DNA of 41,269 nt, from NCBI GenBank assembly GCA_025458045.1, contig JALOTE010000009.1:1-41269 (forward strand). The letters run 5' to 3'. Shown here piece after piece: positions 18,886 through 28,369 of this stretch. This DNA is from Rhizobiaceae bacterium. GTDB taxonomy: Bacteria; Pseudomonadota; Alphaproteobacteria; Rhizobiales; Rhizobiaceae. A model generated the notes under the pieces. That model saw only the letters and a program-made list of their open reading frames with translations. It made no database searches and had not been told where the DNA came from. Within the stretch, counting starts at the first letter, position 1, and every line of letters begins with the position of its first letter. Both the position numbers and the translations under genes were made by a program.

Positions 18886-20283
18886 TCAGTATTTGTAGTG
18901 TTCCGGCTTGAACGGGCCGTTCTGCGACACACCGATATAAGCCGCCTGTTCGTCCGACAATCTTGTCAGTTCGGCGTTCAGCTTGCCGAGATGCAGGCGC
19001 GCCACCTTTTCATCGAGGTGCTTGGGCAGGACATAGACCTCGTTCTTGTATTTGCTGCCATGGGCATAAAGCTCGATCTGCGCCAGCACCTGGTTGGTGA
19101 AGGAGGCGGACATGACAAAGGACGGATGCCCCGTGCCGTTGCCGAGGTTGAGGAGGCGGCCTTCCGACAAGAGGATCATCCGGTTGCCGGCCGGGAAGTG
19201 GATCATGTCCACCTGCGGCTTGATGTTGGTCCATTTGAGGTTGCGCAGTGCGGCAACCTGGATCTCGTTGTCGAAGTGCCCGATGTTTCCGACGATCGCC
19301 ATGTCCTTGAACTTGCGCATGTGATCGACGGTGATCACATCCTTGTTGCCGGTCGTGGTGATGATGATGTCGGCGGTCGGCCCTGCGGCATCGAGCGTGA
19401 CAACCTCGAAGCCGTCCATCGCCGCCTGAAGCGCGCAAATCGGATCGACTTCCGTGACCTTGACGCGCGCGCCGGCACCCTTCAGCGAAGCCGCCGAGCC
19501 CTTGCCGACATCGCCATAGCCGCACACGACGGCGACCTTGCCTGCCATCATCACGTCGGTGGCGCGGCGGATGCCGTCAACCAGCGATTCCTTGCAGCCA
19601 TATTTGTTGTCGAATTTCGACTTGGTGACAGAGTCGTTCACATTGATCGCCGGGAAGGGCAGCAGGCCCTTCTTCTGCAATTGATAGAGGCGGTTGACGC
19701 CGGTCGTCGTCTCTTCTGTCACGCCCTTGATGGCGTCGCGCTGCCTGGTGAAGAAACCCGGCGTCTGCGCCATGCGCTTCTTGATCTGCGCAAACAGGAT
19801 TTCTTCCTCTTCCGAACCGGGGTTCTGGAAGATGTCCTCGCCGGCTTCGGCGCGCGCGCCAAGCAGGATGTACATGGTGGCGTCGCCGCCATCATCGAGG
19901 ATCATGTTGGTCAGGCCGCCATCGGCCCATTGGAAGATCTTGTCGGTGTAGTCCCAGTATTCCTCCAGCGTCTCGCCCTTGACGGCGAAAACCGGCGTGC
20001 CGGTGGCCGCGATGGCGGCGGCGGCATGGTCCTGCGTGGAGAAAATGTTGCAGGACGCCCAGCGGATGTCCGCGCCGAGTTCCTTCAGCGTCTCGATCAG
20101 CACGGCGGTCTGAATCGTCATGTGCAGCGAGCCGGTGATGCGCGCGCCCTTGAGCGGCTTAGTTTCGCCAAACTCCTCGCGGCAGGCCATCAGGCCCGGC
20201 ATTTCGGTTTCGGCAATCGTGATTTCTGTGCGGCCCCAATCGGCGAGGCTCATGTCTTTGACAACGTAATCGGGGGCGCCCAT
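18886..20283 (-). CDS. ahcY: Adenosylhomocysteinase
   Basis: AhcY hydrolyses S-adenosylhomocysteine to adenosine and homocysteine with bound NAD+, clearing the inhibitor left by methyltransferases in the methionine cycle. The 465-residue protein has the opening [29 protein letters not shown], the NAD-binding [30 protein letters not shown] and the C-terminal KPEHYKY. It contains the approximately 40-residue insert usual in proteobacterial AhcY. I chose the ATG at 20283 because AGGAG lies nine bases upstream; an in-frame ATG at 20358 would add an unconserved Cys/Arg-rich stretch. A perfect palindrome about 130 bp upstream is a candidate operator and a strong terminator lies downstream, so ahcY is probably transcribed alone. 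Confidence 0.97.
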   Translation of the reverse strand: MGAPDYVVKDMSLADWGRTEITIAETEMPGLMACREEFGETKPLKGARITGSLHMTIQTAVLIETLKELGADIRWASCNIFSTQDHAAAAIAATGTPVFAVKGETLEEYWDYTDKIFQWADGGLTNMILDDGGDATMYILLGARAEAGEDIFQNPGSEEEEILFAQIKKRMAQTPGFFTRQRDAIKGVTEETTTGVNRLYQLQKKGLLPFPAINVNDSVTKSKFDNKYGCKESLVDGIRRATDVMMAGKVAVVCGYGDVGKGSAASLKGAGARVKVTEVDPICALQAAMDGFEVVTLDAAGPTADIIITTTGNKDVITVDHMRKFKDMAIVGNIGHFDNEIQVAALRNLKWTNIKPQVDMIHFPAGNRMILLSEGRLLNLGNGTGHPSFVMSASFTNQVLAQIELYAHGSKYKNEVYVLPKHLDEKVARLHLGKLNAELTRLSDEQAAYIGVSQNGPFKPEHYKY

Positions 20284-20410
20284 GCGCGTGATCTCCTGAC
20301 GGGATTTCCATGATGGCACGCCCATGTCGCGCGCCGCTGTGCACCATGCGCGCGACATTGCCCGCGCATGCTTCCCGGTGCGCTAGCAGATCGCCCGGCA
20401 AAAGCCAACA

Positions 20411-20436
20411 GGACATAAAGAAATGTTTATGTCCTT
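20411..20436. promoter_or_regulatory. Perfect palindrome upstream of ahcY, candidate operator
   Basis: AGGACATAAA-GAAATG-TTTATGTCCT has 10-bp arms without mismatch around a six-base centre, about 130 bp before the ahcY start. It is AT-rich in a GC-rich region. Methionine-cycle genes in Proteobacteria are often controlled by ArsR-family regulators that sense SAM or SAH and bind such palindromes. I infer that this is such an operator. It has no T run and does not look like a terminator for nnrU. Confidence 0.6.
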
Positions 20437-20486
20437 CTGTGCGGCTGCGCGACCATGACGCGAAGGCAGGGCATGGCCCGCACCCG

Positions 20487-21074
20487 TCACCCGACAGTCA
20501 GCGGCGCAACGCCAAACAGCCATTCATGGCCGCCGAAGATCAGCGCCGCGTAAAGGGCAAGTCCGCCCGCAATTGCGATGGCGTCCCACTTCACCGGACC
20601 GGCGACCGGTGGCACGGCCTCGCCGCGCCGTTCCCGCCCCTTGATCGAGACGCGGACGATGACGGCCCATGCGAGGAATGCGCCAAACATCAAGAGCGCC
20701 GCGCCATCGCCATTGGCGAGCAAATGGCCGAAGGCCCAGATCTTCACCGACAGCAATTGCGGGTGTTTCACCGCCGCCTTGATGCGGCCTGCCGGCAACG
20801 ATGCCGACACGAAGAACACCAGCGCAAACAGCATCAGCAGCGCGTTGACATGCTGGAGCCAGAGGGGTGGGTTCCAGATCTGGCCGAGCGCGCCCTGCGC
20901 ATCGCGGTAGAACCAGATGATGAGCGCGAGGCCGGCCAGCGCCGCAAGCGAATAGGCACCCTTGTAGGCCCCCTCGCCGGCCGCGATGCGGGCATTGCGC
21001 CAACCGGGTGCGAGCACTTTCACCAGGTGGACACCGAGAAACAGCACCAAACCAAGACAAAAACCGATCATCAC
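20487..21074 (-). CDS. NnrU family integral membrane protein
   Basis: The 195-residue protein has about five hydrophobic segments and the NnrU signature [20 protein letters not shown] in its middle. NnrU-family proteins are inner-membrane proteins first linked to nitrite/nitric oxide metabolism and related to the isoprenoid methyltransferase-like membrane fold. Their biochemical role is not settled. The GTG at 21074 overlaps the bacA stop (GTGA), and an ATG follows immediately at 21071; either gives the same protein bar one residue. Overlap with bacA implies co-translation. No denitrification genes are in view, so a role in that pathway is not supported here. Confidence 0.88.
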   Translation of the reverse strand: MMIGFCLGLVLFLGVHLVKVLAPGWRNARIAAGEGAYKGAYSLAALAGLALIIWFYRDAQGALGQIWNPPLWLQHVNALLMLFALVFFVSASLPAGRIKAAVKHPQLLSVKIWAFGHLLANGDGAALLMFGAFLAWAVIVRVSIKGRERRGEAVPPVAGPVKWDAIAIAGGLALYAALIFGGHEWLFGVAPLTVG

Positions 21075-22345
21075 GCCACCTCCGCCGGGCCGCCGTCCTT
21101 CTGCCGCTCCAGCCAGCGCTGGTCGATCTCCGGCAGGGCCTTGTTTTCAAACGCCGCCTCGAAGGCTGCGAGGCGTTTGTAGATCGACAGCAACTCGATG
21201 ATCGTCGTCCACGAATTGACGAGATACTGGAACGAGTTCGACACCTGCCCGAACGCTGTCAGGATCTGCTGCAAAATCCCGAACGTGATCTTGCCTGCGA
21301 CAATCGTCGGGATCAGCAGGATGAAAACGAAGATGTTGTCAGCCTGAAGATAAAACGAACGGGCGACGTTGAAATAGAGGTAATGGAAATAGAGGCGGAA
21401 ATAGTTCGTCCGCACATCGCCGAACAATTCACGCACCGTCATCGGTTCGGCACGCTCGGCTCTATCCTCGCCATACACGAGCTCCTTGCGGTAGGCGGCT
21501 TCCACGCGCTGGTTGCGGAATTCCAAGCCGGGCAGCTTGATGCCGACAATGGCCAAAAGAAGCGTGCCGAAGGCCGACCAGACCACCGCCATCACCAGAA
21601 GCGGCGAGCCGATTTCGCCGATCACAGGCAGGGTCGTCACATGCACCGACAGCGCGGCCAGGACGGGCAGAAATGCGATCAGTGTCATGATGGAATCGAC
21701 GATCGAAACGCCAAGCCCCTCGGCGATGGCCGCAAAGCGCATGGTGTCTTCCTGCACGCGCTGCGATGCGCCCTCGATGTAACGCACTTCCTGCCAGCGC
21801 GACATGTAGTAGTCATTCATCGCGGTGCGCCAGCGGAAGATGTAGTGGCTGACGAAGAACCGCGTCAGCACGAACATCACGACCGCAAAGAACGCGATGG
21901 TGGCGAAATCCCAGATGTAACCGAACAATTGTTGCGATGTCACTTCGGGCGCGTCCGGGTCCGAAGACAGAGCGTTCTGCACCGCGTCGAAGAACGGCCC
22001 GCGCCAATTGTTGATCGCGACCGAGACCTGCACGCCGAGATAGGTGACAAACAGGATGAAAGCCGAACCGAGAATCGACCACCATTGCCATTTGTGCGGG
22101 CTGAACCAGAACCAAAATCCGGCAAACAGCGCGGTGGCGACACCGTAGAAGATGTAAAACCAGATGAAATCCGGCGTTACGAAATGGCCAAGGCCGATCA
22201 CCGGCGGGGCATCGGGCGGAACGGCGAGCCCGATGGCCGCGCTGATCTGGCCGCCCGCGCCATACCAGAGGGCGATGCACACCGCCGACCAGACAAGCAC
22301 GCTGATGAAAAACAGCTTCGGCTGAGGAAAGAAGGACTTGAACAT
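21071..22345 (-). CDS. bacA: SbmA/BacA family peptide transporter
   Basis: This is a 424-residue inner-membrane protein of the SbmA/BacA family, proton-driven importers of antimicrobial peptides, bleomycin and, in rhizobia, plant NCR peptides. The start [13 protein letters not shown], the segments [17 protein letters not shown] and [19 protein letters not shown], and [10 protein letters not shown] are characteristic. About seven to eight membrane segments are visible, and there is no ATP-binding domain (as in SbmA rather than BclA). It reads divergently from lepA across a 261-bp gap and is followed by nnrU with an overlap. The ribosome binding site before the ATG at 22345 is weak. Confidence 0.92.
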   Translation of the reverse strand: MFKSFFPQPKLFFISVLVWSAVCIALWYGAGGQISAAIGLAVPPDAPPVIGLGHFVTPDFIWFYIFYGVATALFAGFWFWFSPHKWQWWSILGSAFILFVTYLGVQVSVAINNWRGPFFDAVQNALSSDPDAPEVTSQQLFGYIWDFATIAFFAVVMFVLTRFFVSHYIFRWRTAMNDYYMSRWQEVRYIEGASQRVQEDTMRFAAIAEGLGVSIVDSIMTLIAFLPVLAALSVHVTTLPVIGEIGSPLLVMAVVWSAFGTLLLAIVGIKLPGLEFRNQRVEAAYRKELVYGEDRAERAEPMTVRELFGDVRTNYFRLYFHYLYFNVARSFYLQADNIFVFILLIPTIVAGKITFGILQQILTAFGQVSNSFQYLVNSWTTIIELLSIYKRLAAFEAAFENKALPEIDQRWLERQKDGGPAEVA

Positions 22346-22606
22346 CGGGCGACTCGCATGCCGGCGTTGAGCATGTTTTGATATAGCGCGCCTTTCGCGC
22401 TTGTCGCCTTACGAAATCGCGAGCGGCGCTGTCGGTTGCGTGGTTCGTGGGAGCCCCGTCCTGAGTGGTGTGGTGCACGGTGGAGCATCGGGCAATCCTG
22501 CGGCGCGCCGCAACAAGGCGTGCGCGCGGCGGGTCACGCAGGGCCGGGCTTTGATCGGCCAACCCGCCGCATTGCCTTTCGGGGCGTTCCTGCTAAGTCG
22601 CGCCCC

Positions 22607-24415
22607 ATGACAGACATCCCCGCCTCCCGCATCCGCAATTTCTCCATTGTCGCCCATATCGACCATGGCAAATCCACCCTTGCCGACCGGCTGATCCAGC
22701 AGACGGGCGCGCTGGAGGCGCGTGAGATGTCGGAGCAGGTGCTCGACAACATGGAGATCGAAAAAGAGCGCGGCATCACCATCAAGGCGCAGACCGTGCG
22801 GCTGAACTACAAGGCGAAGGACGGGCTGGATTATGTGCTGAACCTGATCGACACGCCCGGCCATGTCGACTTCGCCTATGAGGTGTCGCGCTCGCTTTCG
22901 GCCTGTGAAGGTTCGCTTCTTGTGGTGGATGCGTCACAGGGCGTGGAAGCCCAGACGCTGGCGAACGTCTATCAGGCGATCGACAACAACCATGAACTCG
23001 TGACCGTGCTAAACAAGATCGACCTTCCTGCCGCGGAACCGGAGCGCATCAAGGCGCAGATCGAGGAAGTGATTGGAATCGACGCGTCGGAGGCCGTGCT
23101 GATCTCGGCAAAAACCGGCCTTGGCATCCCCGATGTGCTGGAAGCCATTGTCACGAAGCTGCCCGCGCCCAAGGATGGCGGGCGCGACAGCCCGTTGAAG
23201 GCGCTGCTCGTCGACAGCTGGTACGACACCTATCTCGGCGTCATCGTGCTGGTCCGCATCATCGATGGCGAACTGAAAAAGGGCCAGACCATCCGCATGA
23301 TGGGCACGGGCGCGAAATATGTCGTCGAGCGCATCGGCGTCATCACGCCGAAAATGGTGAATGTAGACAATCTCGGGCCTGGCGAAATCGGTTTCATCAC
23401 CGCCTCGATCAAGGAAGTTGCCGACACGCGCGTCGGCGACACGATCACCGAGGACAGGCGGCCGACGGCGCAGGCGCTGCCCGGCTTCAAGCCCGCCCAG
23501 CCCGTGGTGTTCTGCGGCCTGTTCCCGGTTGACGCCGATGATTTCGAGAATTTGCGCTCGGCCATGGGCAAATTGCGCCTCAACGACGCAAGCTTTTCCT
23601 TCGAGATGGAAACTTCGGCCGCGCTCGGTTTCGGCTTCCGCTGCGGCTTTCTCGGCCTCTTGCATCTGGAAATCATCCAGGAGCGGCTGGAGCGCGAGTT
23701 CAACCTCGACCTGATCGCGACGGCGCCCTCCGTCGTCTACAAGATGCTGATGACGAACGGCGACATGTTCGAACTGCACAACCCGGCCGACATGCCGGAT
23801 GTCGTCAAGATCGAAAGCATCGAGGAGCCGTGGATCAAGGCGACGATCCTGACGCCGGACGAGTATCTCGGCGCGATCCTCAAGCTTTGCCAGGACAGGC
23901 GCGGCCTCCAGATCGAACTCTCTTACGTCGGCACGCGCGCCATGGTCGTCTATGAATTGCCGCTCAACGAGGTGGTGTTCGATTTCTACGACCGGCTGAA
24001 GAGTGTGTCGCGCGGTTACGCCTCATTCGACTATCACCTGATCGGCCATCGCGAAGGCGATCTCGTGAAGATGTCGATCCTTGTCAACGAGGAGCCTGTC
24101 GACGCCTTGTCGATGCTGGTGCATCGCTCGGCGGCGGAGCGGCGCGGGCGCGCCATGTGCGAGAAGCTGAAAGACCTCATACCGCGCCACATGTTCAAGA
24201 TCCCGATCCAGGCGGCGATTGGCGGCAAGGTGATCGCGCGCGAGACGATCGCCGCGCTGCGCAAGGACGTGACGGCGAAGTGCTATGGCGGCGACGTGAC
24301 ACGGAAGCGCAAGCTTCTGGAAAAGCAGAAGGAAGGCAAGAAGAAGATGCGCCAGTTCGGCCGCGTCGACATCCCGCAGGAAGCCTTCATCGAGGCGCTG
24401 AAAGTGGGTGAGTGA
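22607..24415 (+). CDS. lepA: Elongation factor 4 (ribosome back-translocating GTPase LepA)
   Basis: LepA/EF4 is a ribosome-binding translational GTPase that affects 30S assembly and elongation under stress. The 602-residue protein has the P-loop AHIDHGKST, then DTPGHVDF and NKID. EF-G-like domains follow, with [19 protein letters not shown] and the LepA C-terminal domain [37 protein letters not shown] written across the 3' end. I chose the ATG at 22607 ([15 protein letters not shown]) over upstream in-frame starts because it gives the standard family length of about 600. Confidence 0.97.
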   Translation: MTDIPASRIRNFSIVAHIDHGKSTLADRLIQQTGALEAREMSEQVLDNMEIEKERGITIKAQTVRLNYKAKDGLDYVLNLIDTPGHVDFAYEVSRSLSACEGSLLVVDASQGVEAQTLANVYQAIDNNHELVTVLNKIDLPAAEPERIKAQIEEVIGIDASEAVLISAKTGLGIPDVLEAIVTKLPAPKDGGRDSPLKALLVDSWYDTYLGVIVLVRIIDGELKKGQTIRMMGTGAKYVVERIGVITPKMVNVDNLGPGEIGFITASIKEVADTRVGDTITEDRRPTAQALPGFKPAQPVVFCGLFPVDADDFENLRSAMGKLRLNDASFSFEMETSAALGFGFRCGFLGLLHLEIIQERLEREFNLDLIATAPSVVYKMLMTNGDMFELHNPADMPDVVKIESIEEPWIKATILTPDEYLGAILKLCQDRRGLQIELSYVGTRAMVVYELPLNEVVFDFYDRLKSVSRGYASFDYHLIGHREGDLVKMSILVNEEPVDALSMLVHRSAAERRGRAMCEKLKDLIPRHMFKIPIQAAIGGKVIARETIAALRKDVTAKCYGGDVTRKRKLLEKQKEGKKKMRQFGRVDIPQEAFIEALKVGE

Positions 24416-24464
24416 GGCTGGGCCCTTTCTGTCTGTCAGTTTCTGCGCCTTTCTTCATGCCTAT

Positions 24465-24500
24465 GGCATGGATCGTCCGGTCAAGCCGGACGATGAAGAA
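24465..24500 (+). repeat. Palindromic repeat copy 1 (forward)
   Basis: GCATGGAT followed by the palindromic core CGTCCGGTCAAGCCGGACG and ATGAAGAA. The core stem is CGTCCGG / CCGGACG with a TCAAG loop. It pairs with the inverted copy 2 about 50 bp away, so the two together could form a large hairpin after lepA. Confidence 0.85.
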
Positions 24501-24549
24501 GGTGGGAGGCTGACGAAACCCTCGGATGGTGTTCGCAATTCAATTGCTT

Positions 24550-24584
24550 TTCTTCATCGTCCGGCTTGACCGGACGACCCATGC
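24550..24584 (-). repeat. Palindromic repeat copy 2 (inverted)
   Basis: Reverse complement of copy 1 with one mismatch (ACC for ATC near the end). Together, copies 1 and 2 form an inverted pair upstream of the GIY-YIG remnant. Confidence 0.85.
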
Positions 24585-24624
24585 CGCGGTGCTGCGTGAA
24601 AGGTTCACCCGGGCCCGCCATGCA

Positions 24625-24910
24625 GTGACAGGCTTTGTCTACATTCTCGCAAGCCAGAAGAACGGCACGCTCTATGTGGGCGTGACGGCGGACATTCCGC
24701 GCCGCATGCATGAACATCGCACTGGAGTTGACCGGCTTCGCGTCGAAATACGGGGCAATACGGCTCGTCTGGTACGAAGAGCACTTTGATTTTGGTGATG
24801 CCGTGAAACGCGAGAAGGCGATCAAAGGCTGGAACCGCCAATGGAAGATCGACCTGATCGAGAAGGACAACCCCGAGTGGCATGAATTGTTCAAGGGCTT
24901 GTGGTGGTGA
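24625..24910 (+). pseudogene. Frameshifted GIY-YIG nuclease family gene
   Basis: The first frame reads MTGFVYILASQKNGTLYVGV then TADIPRRMHEHRTGV from a GTG at 24625. The second frame continues TGFASKYGAIRLVWYEE, then AVKREKAIKGWNRQWK and NPEWHELF to 24910. Joined, they make a complete single-domain protein of about 95 residues of the UvrC-like GIY-YIG family, with the catalytic YILAS...YVGVT and the Arg-containing helix. The frame breaks near 24730, where two bases appear to be missing between the codons for HRTGV and TGFA. The gene is flanked by two inverted pairs of the same palindrome. It is either a true pseudogene or a sequencing error. Confidence 0.85.
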
Positions 24911-24937
24911 CGTGCAATGGTGCTGCAATGCGGTTTC

Positions 24938-24973
24938 GGCATGGATCGTCCGGTCAAGCCGGACGATGAAGAG
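24938..24973 (+). repeat. Palindromic repeat copy 3 (forward)
   Basis: Same GCATGGAT plus CGTCCGGTCAAGCCGGACG core as copy 1, then ATGAAGA. It begins about 28 bp after the stop of the GIY-YIG remnant. Confidence 0.85.
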
Positions 24974-25005
24974 TGTGTGGGATGTGTTGGACGAAAGGCG
25001 AAACT

Positions 25006-25033
25006 CTTGTTTCCTTGTTTCCTTGTTTCCTTG
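25006..25033 (+). repeat. Short tandem repeat CTTGTTTC x3.5
   Basis: Three perfect copies of the octamer CTTGTTTC and a partial fourth lie between palindrome copies 3 and 4. Such a run could vary in copy number by slippage, but it is outside any gene. Confidence 0.8.
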
Positions 25034-25043
25034 CGTCATTCAT

Positions 25044-25080
25044 TTTCTTCATCGTCCGGCTTGACCGGACGATCCATGCC
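25044..25080 (-). repeat. Palindromic repeat copy 4 (inverted)
   Basis: Reverse complement of copies 1 and 3, ending in GATCCATGCC. It closes the second inverted pair, 39 bp before the glutamine amidotransferase gene. Confidence 0.85.
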
Positions 25081-25118
25081 ATGATGGTTCAGCCGGAACA
25101 CCAGCGCCGGGCCGTCCC

Positions 25119-25823
25119 ATGCACATCCTCGTCATCGACAATTACGCCGATTGCCCGCTCGGCCTCGTCGGCGCCGCGCTTGATGAGGCGGGCGCGGCGC
25201 TTGACCGGCGCCACCCCTATGCGGGCGAGGCGCTCCCGGCAGACCCATCGGGCCATGACGGCCTGATCATCCTCGGCGGGCCGCAAAACGCGCTTGCCGA
25301 TGCGGAGCACCCCTATCTGCCGCATCTCGCCCGCCTTTCGGCCGCCTTCACGCAAGCCGGCAAGGCGGTGCTCGGCATTTGCCTTGGGAGCCAGGTGATG
25401 GCGCGCGGCCATGGCGGCGGCAACATCCTCGGGCGTGACATCGAGTTCGGCTGGCACACGGTGGCGGCGCTGGATCACGGCCGGAATGATCCGCTGATCG
25501 GCGGGCTCGGGCCGCACGCGCCCTTGTTTCACTGGCACAATGACACGGTGACATTGCCGCCCGGCGCCGCTCATCTGGCGACAAGCGCGATGACGCCGAT
25601 CCAGGCATGGCGGGCGGGCCGCGCCTCCTATGGCATCCAATTCCACTTCGAAGCGTCAACCGAGGTTGTGGAAGCATGGAGCCGCGAGGCGCGGCTGGGG
25701 GTCGACATGGCCGTTTATCATCCGGGCTGGCACGAGGAGCGCGCCGCGCTTGCCGCCACGCTCGGCCGCCGCGCGGATGCGGTGGGGCTGGACCTTGCGC
25801 GCCGCTGGGTGGCGCTGGTTTAA
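25119..25823 (+). CDS. Class I glutamine amidotransferase family protein
   Basis: The 234-residue stand-alone class I (triad) glutamine amidotransferase domain has the nucleophile elbow GICLGSQV, with its Cys, and the His-Glu pair in GIQFHFEAS, so the catalytic triad looks intact. LIILGGPQNALAD and FHWHNDTVTLPPGA are also typical of the GMP synthase-like subgroup. Such proteins release ammonia from glutamine for an unknown acceptor or hydrolyse gamma-glutamyl bonds; no partner synthetase is adjacent. It starts just after the palindromic repeats and precedes the SOS cassette on the same strand. Specific substrate not determinable. Confidence 0.9.
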   Translation: MHILVIDNYADCPLGLVGAALDEAGAALDRRHPYAGEALPADPSGHDGLIILGGPQNALADAEHPYLPHLARLSAAFTQAGKAVLGICLGSQVMARGHGGGNILGRDIEFGWHTVAALDHGRNDPLIGGLGPHAPLFHWHNDTVTLPPGAAHLATSAMTPIQAWRAGRASYGIQFHFEASTEVVEAWSREARLGVDMAVYHPGWHEERAALAATLGRRADAVGLDLARRWVALV

Positions 25824-25891
25824 GACCGCCTCCATATCTGGGAGCGCGCTTGAAACCCGCCCCTTGACTCCTGCCGCGCTCAGGAGAATAT

Positions 25892-25906
25892 GAACAAAAC
25901 AGGAAC
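25892..25906 (+). promoter_or_regulatory. LexA box (SOS operator) of imuA-imuB-dnaE2
   Basis: GAACAAAACAGGAAC fits the alphaproteobacterial LexA operator, a direct repeat GAAC-N7-GAAC, exactly. It ends 26 bp before the imuA start, a normal position for repression of an SOS mutagenesis cassette. Confidence 0.9.
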
Positions 25907-25932
25907 ATTTTCCCATCGGGAGTTCATCAGAG

Positions 25933-26850
25933 ATGAGCGGCAGCATGCCCGCATCTCAGCAATTCTTTGCGCCCGCCGGTGGAACGGCGGCGGCACAGGC
26001 CGCGCTCGCACGGCTGCGCGAGCAGGTGGCGCGGGCGGGTGCCGCTTCCGGCCGCCATCCGGCGGCACATGCGGCGGAGGTGCATCATCCCGCCCTGCCC
26101 GGCCGGCTGGCGGCAGGCGCGCTGCATGAGATGTTTGCCGCATCGGGCGCGGATGCGGCGGCAGCCTGCGGTTTTGCCGCACTTTCGGCGATGATCGCAG
26201 CGCAAGGCCGGGCCATTTTGTGGGTGCGCCAGACGATGATCGAGGCCGAGTTCGGGCTCATCCACCCGCCGGGGCTCATCGAATTGGGGCTTGATCCGGC
26301 GCGCGTCGCGCTTGTCAGGGTCAGGGATGCGGGCGAGGCGCTGAAAGCCGCCGACGAGGCCGTGCGCTGCGGCGGGCTCGGCGCGCTGATCGTCGATCTG
26401 CATGGCAATCCGGCGAAACTGGATCTCACGGCAACGCGGCGGCTGTCCCTTGGCGCGGCGCAGTCGGGCGTGACGGCGTTTCTGACACGCAGCGCAGGCG
26501 AGCCCGCGCCCAATGCCGCCGCCACGCGTTGGCGGGTGCAGGCGGCACCCTCCCGCGCGCTGGAGGCGCGCGCGCCGGGGCCGCCCGCCTTCGGCCTCAC
26601 ACTGCTGCGCGACAGGACGGGCGGCATGCAACGGCACTGGCAGGTGGAATGGAACCGTGATGAAACCCGCTTTGAACTCCTCGCAGGATGTGCGGAAGCC
26701 GGAACTGCAGGCAAACCCGCACCGCACCCGCCCGCAGCCGCAAACGGAACACGTGCGGGAGCCTTTGCGGCGCTATCTGAGCCTGTGGCTGCCCTTTCTT
26801 TCGACCGACCGGATCAAGCGGCAGGCGGCATCCGGCGTCGAACAGGATAA
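25933..26850 (+). CDS. imuA: SOS mutagenesis protein ImuA
   Basis: ImuA is a RecA-like accessory protein of the ImuA-ImuB-DnaE2 mutasome, which carries out damage-induced mutagenic synthesis in many Alphaproteobacteria. The 305-residue protein has the family features LAAGALHEMFAASG, ILWVRQTMIEAEFG, LIHPPGLIELGLDPARVALV and VEWNRDETRFELL. The last 60 residues (Pro/Ala-rich) overlap imuB and look unconserved. Start at the ATG 25933, 26 bp after the LexA box; a second ATG lies four codons further in. First gene of an SOS operon. Confidence 0.92.
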   Translation: MSGSMPASQQFFAPAGGTAAAQAALARLREQVARAGAASGRHPAAHAAEVHHPALPGRLAAGALHEMFAASGADAAAACGFAALSAMIAAQGRAILWVRQTMIEAEFGLIHPPGLIELGLDPARVALVRVRDAGEALKAADEAVRCGGLGALIVDLHGNPAKLDLTATRRLSLGAAQSGVTAFLTRSAGEPAPNAAATRWRVQAAPSRALEARAPGPPAFGLTLLRDRTGGMQRHWQVEWNRDETRFELLAGCAEAGTAGKPAPHPPAAANGTRAGAFAALSEPVAALSFDRPDQAAGGIRRRTG

Positions 26851-28369
26851 GGCCGCACCGCTGGTTCTGGTGGCGAAAGCGGGCGGCGCGCTGAAACTGG
26901 CGGCCGCCGATGGCCGCGCGCTGAAGCTCGGCCTGCAACCGGGCATGAGCCTTGCCGATGCGCGCGCCCGCGTGCCGGGGCTGATTGCCCTGCCCGCCGC
27001 GCCGGAGGCCGATGCGGCGCTGCTTGCCCGGATTGCGGAGGCCTGCGAGCGCTTCACGCCGCTTGTGGCGCTCGATGCGCCGGACGGCGTGACGCTCGAC
27101 ATCACGGGTTGCGCGCATTTGTTTGGCGGCGAGGCGGCGATGCTGGCCGCCGTCAGCGCCTTCATGCGGCGGCTGCGGGTCAATGCGCGCGCCGCGTTGT
27201 GCTCCACGCCGGATGCGGCGCGCGCGCTTGCCCGCCATTTGACACGGCAGGACAAGCGCATGCGCCTTGTCGCGCCGGGCGGGGATGAGGCGGCGCTGCG
27301 CCCGCTGCCGGTCACGGCATTGGGGCTGGATCGCGACGCGCTGCACGGGCTCAGCCGCGCCGGGTTGGTCACGCTGGGTGATCTTGCAGACCGGCCGTCG
27401 CTGATCTTTTCATCGCGTTTTGGCGCAGACGTCGCCCGCAAGCTCGACCGCGCATTGGGCCGCGAGGACATGCGCATCACGCCGCTGCGCCCGCCTGCGC
27501 CTTGCATGGCGGAACGGCATTTCGCCGAACCCATGCTGCAACAGGAAGCGGTGAGCGCCACGCTTTTGAGCCTCGCCCGTGATGTGTGCAGCCTCCTCGA
27601 ACGGCAGAGCGCGGGCGGGCGCGCCTTCGAGGCGGCGCTGTTTCTGGCCGAAGGCGGTGTCAGGCGCATCCGGGTGGAAACCGGGCGGCCGCTGCGCGAT
27701 GCGGCGGCGCTGATGCGGCTGTTCGAGCGCCGCATCGAGCAGATGGGCGAAGTGCTCGACCCCGGCTTTGGCTTTGATGCAGCGCGCATGAGCGTGCTCG
27801 TGCTGGAGCCGTTCGAGACGCGGCAGGATGCGCTCTTTTCCGTCCAGGCCGCCGAGGAAGCCGATGTGGCGGCCCTCATCGACCGGCTGACCGCCCGCTT
27901 CGGACGTGAGCGCGTGCTGCGCTTTGCGGCGCGCGACACGCATGACCCGGACCGCGAAGCCTTCGCGCGCCCGGCGATTTCGGGGGCGTGTTCCGGTGCT
28001 GGTTCTGGTTCGGGCTCCGGTTCTTCCGCTTCATCGGCCCCGCCGTCTTTCTGGCGCATGCCCTGCCCGCATGAGCCGCCGGTGCGGCCGGTGCACCTGT
28101 TCAATCCGCCGCAACGGGTGGAGGTGATCGCCGAACTGCCCGATGCGCCGCCCGCCCGTTTCCGCTGGCGGCGCGTGTGGCGCGCTGTGGCGCTGGCCGA
28201 AGGGCCGGAGCGCATCGCGCCAGAATGGTGGCTGGAAGAACCCGCGACAGAAACACGCGATTATTACCGCGTCGAGGACATGCAGGGCTGCCGCTACTGG
28301 ATTTTCCGGCGCGGCTTTTACAATGCGGACGCGATGCCAGGCTGGTTCCTGCACGGGCTGTTTGCATGA
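26660..28369 (+). CDS. imuB: Y-family polymerase-like mutasome protein ImuB
   Basis: ImuB resembles Y-family DNA polymerases but lacks the catalytic acidic residues and serves as a hub linking the beta clamp, ImuA and DnaE2. The recognisable start is RRYLSLWLPFLSTDRIKR, where an active polymerase would have a DxDxFYA motif. TLDITGCAHLFGGE replaces the second acidic motif. HhH and little-finger-like regions follow, and the C-terminus YRVEDMQGCRYWIFRRG is well conserved in ImuB. A Gly/Ser run near residue 450 is a linker. The ATG at 26660 overlaps imuA by 191 bases; a GTG at 26753 would give the more typical N-terminus. Stop overlaps dnaE2 as ATGA. Confidence 0.92.
   Translation: MKPALNSSQDVRKPELQANPHRTRPQPQTEHVREPLRRYLSLWLPFLSTDRIKRQAASGVEQDKAAPLVLVAKAGGALKLAAADGRALKLGLQPGMSLADARARVPGLIALPAAPEADAALLARIAEACERFTPLVALDAPDGVTLDITGCAHLFGGEAAMLAAVSAFMRRLRVNARAALCSTPDAARALARHLTRQDKRMRLVAPGGDEAALRPLPVTALGLDRDALHGLSRAGLVTLGDLADRPSLIFSSRFGADVARKLDRALGREDMRITPLRPPAPCMAERHFAEPMLQQEAVSATLLSLARDVCSLLERQSAGGRAFEAALFLAEGGVRRIRVETGRPLRDAAALMRLFERRIEQMGEVLDPGFGFDAARMSVLVLEPFETRQDALFSVQAAEEADVAALIDRLTARFGRERVLRFAARDTHDPDREAFARPAISGACSGAGSGSGSGSSASSAPPSFWRMPCPHEPPVRPVHLFNPPQRVEVIAELPDAPPARFRWRRVWRAVALAEGPERIAPEWWLEEPATETRDYYRVEDMQGCRYWIFRRGFYNADAMPGWFLHGLFA

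Noticed and set aside
20412-20435. Reading the ahcY-upstream palindrome as the nnrU terminator.
   Set aside because: The stem is AT-rich, short-looped and not followed by a T run; an operator fits better.
22346-22606. A small RNA or tRNA in the bacA-lepA divergent gap.
   Set aside because: No cloverleaf or conserved RNA motif could be drawn; only divergent promoter space is expected, and no clear -35/-10 pair was found.
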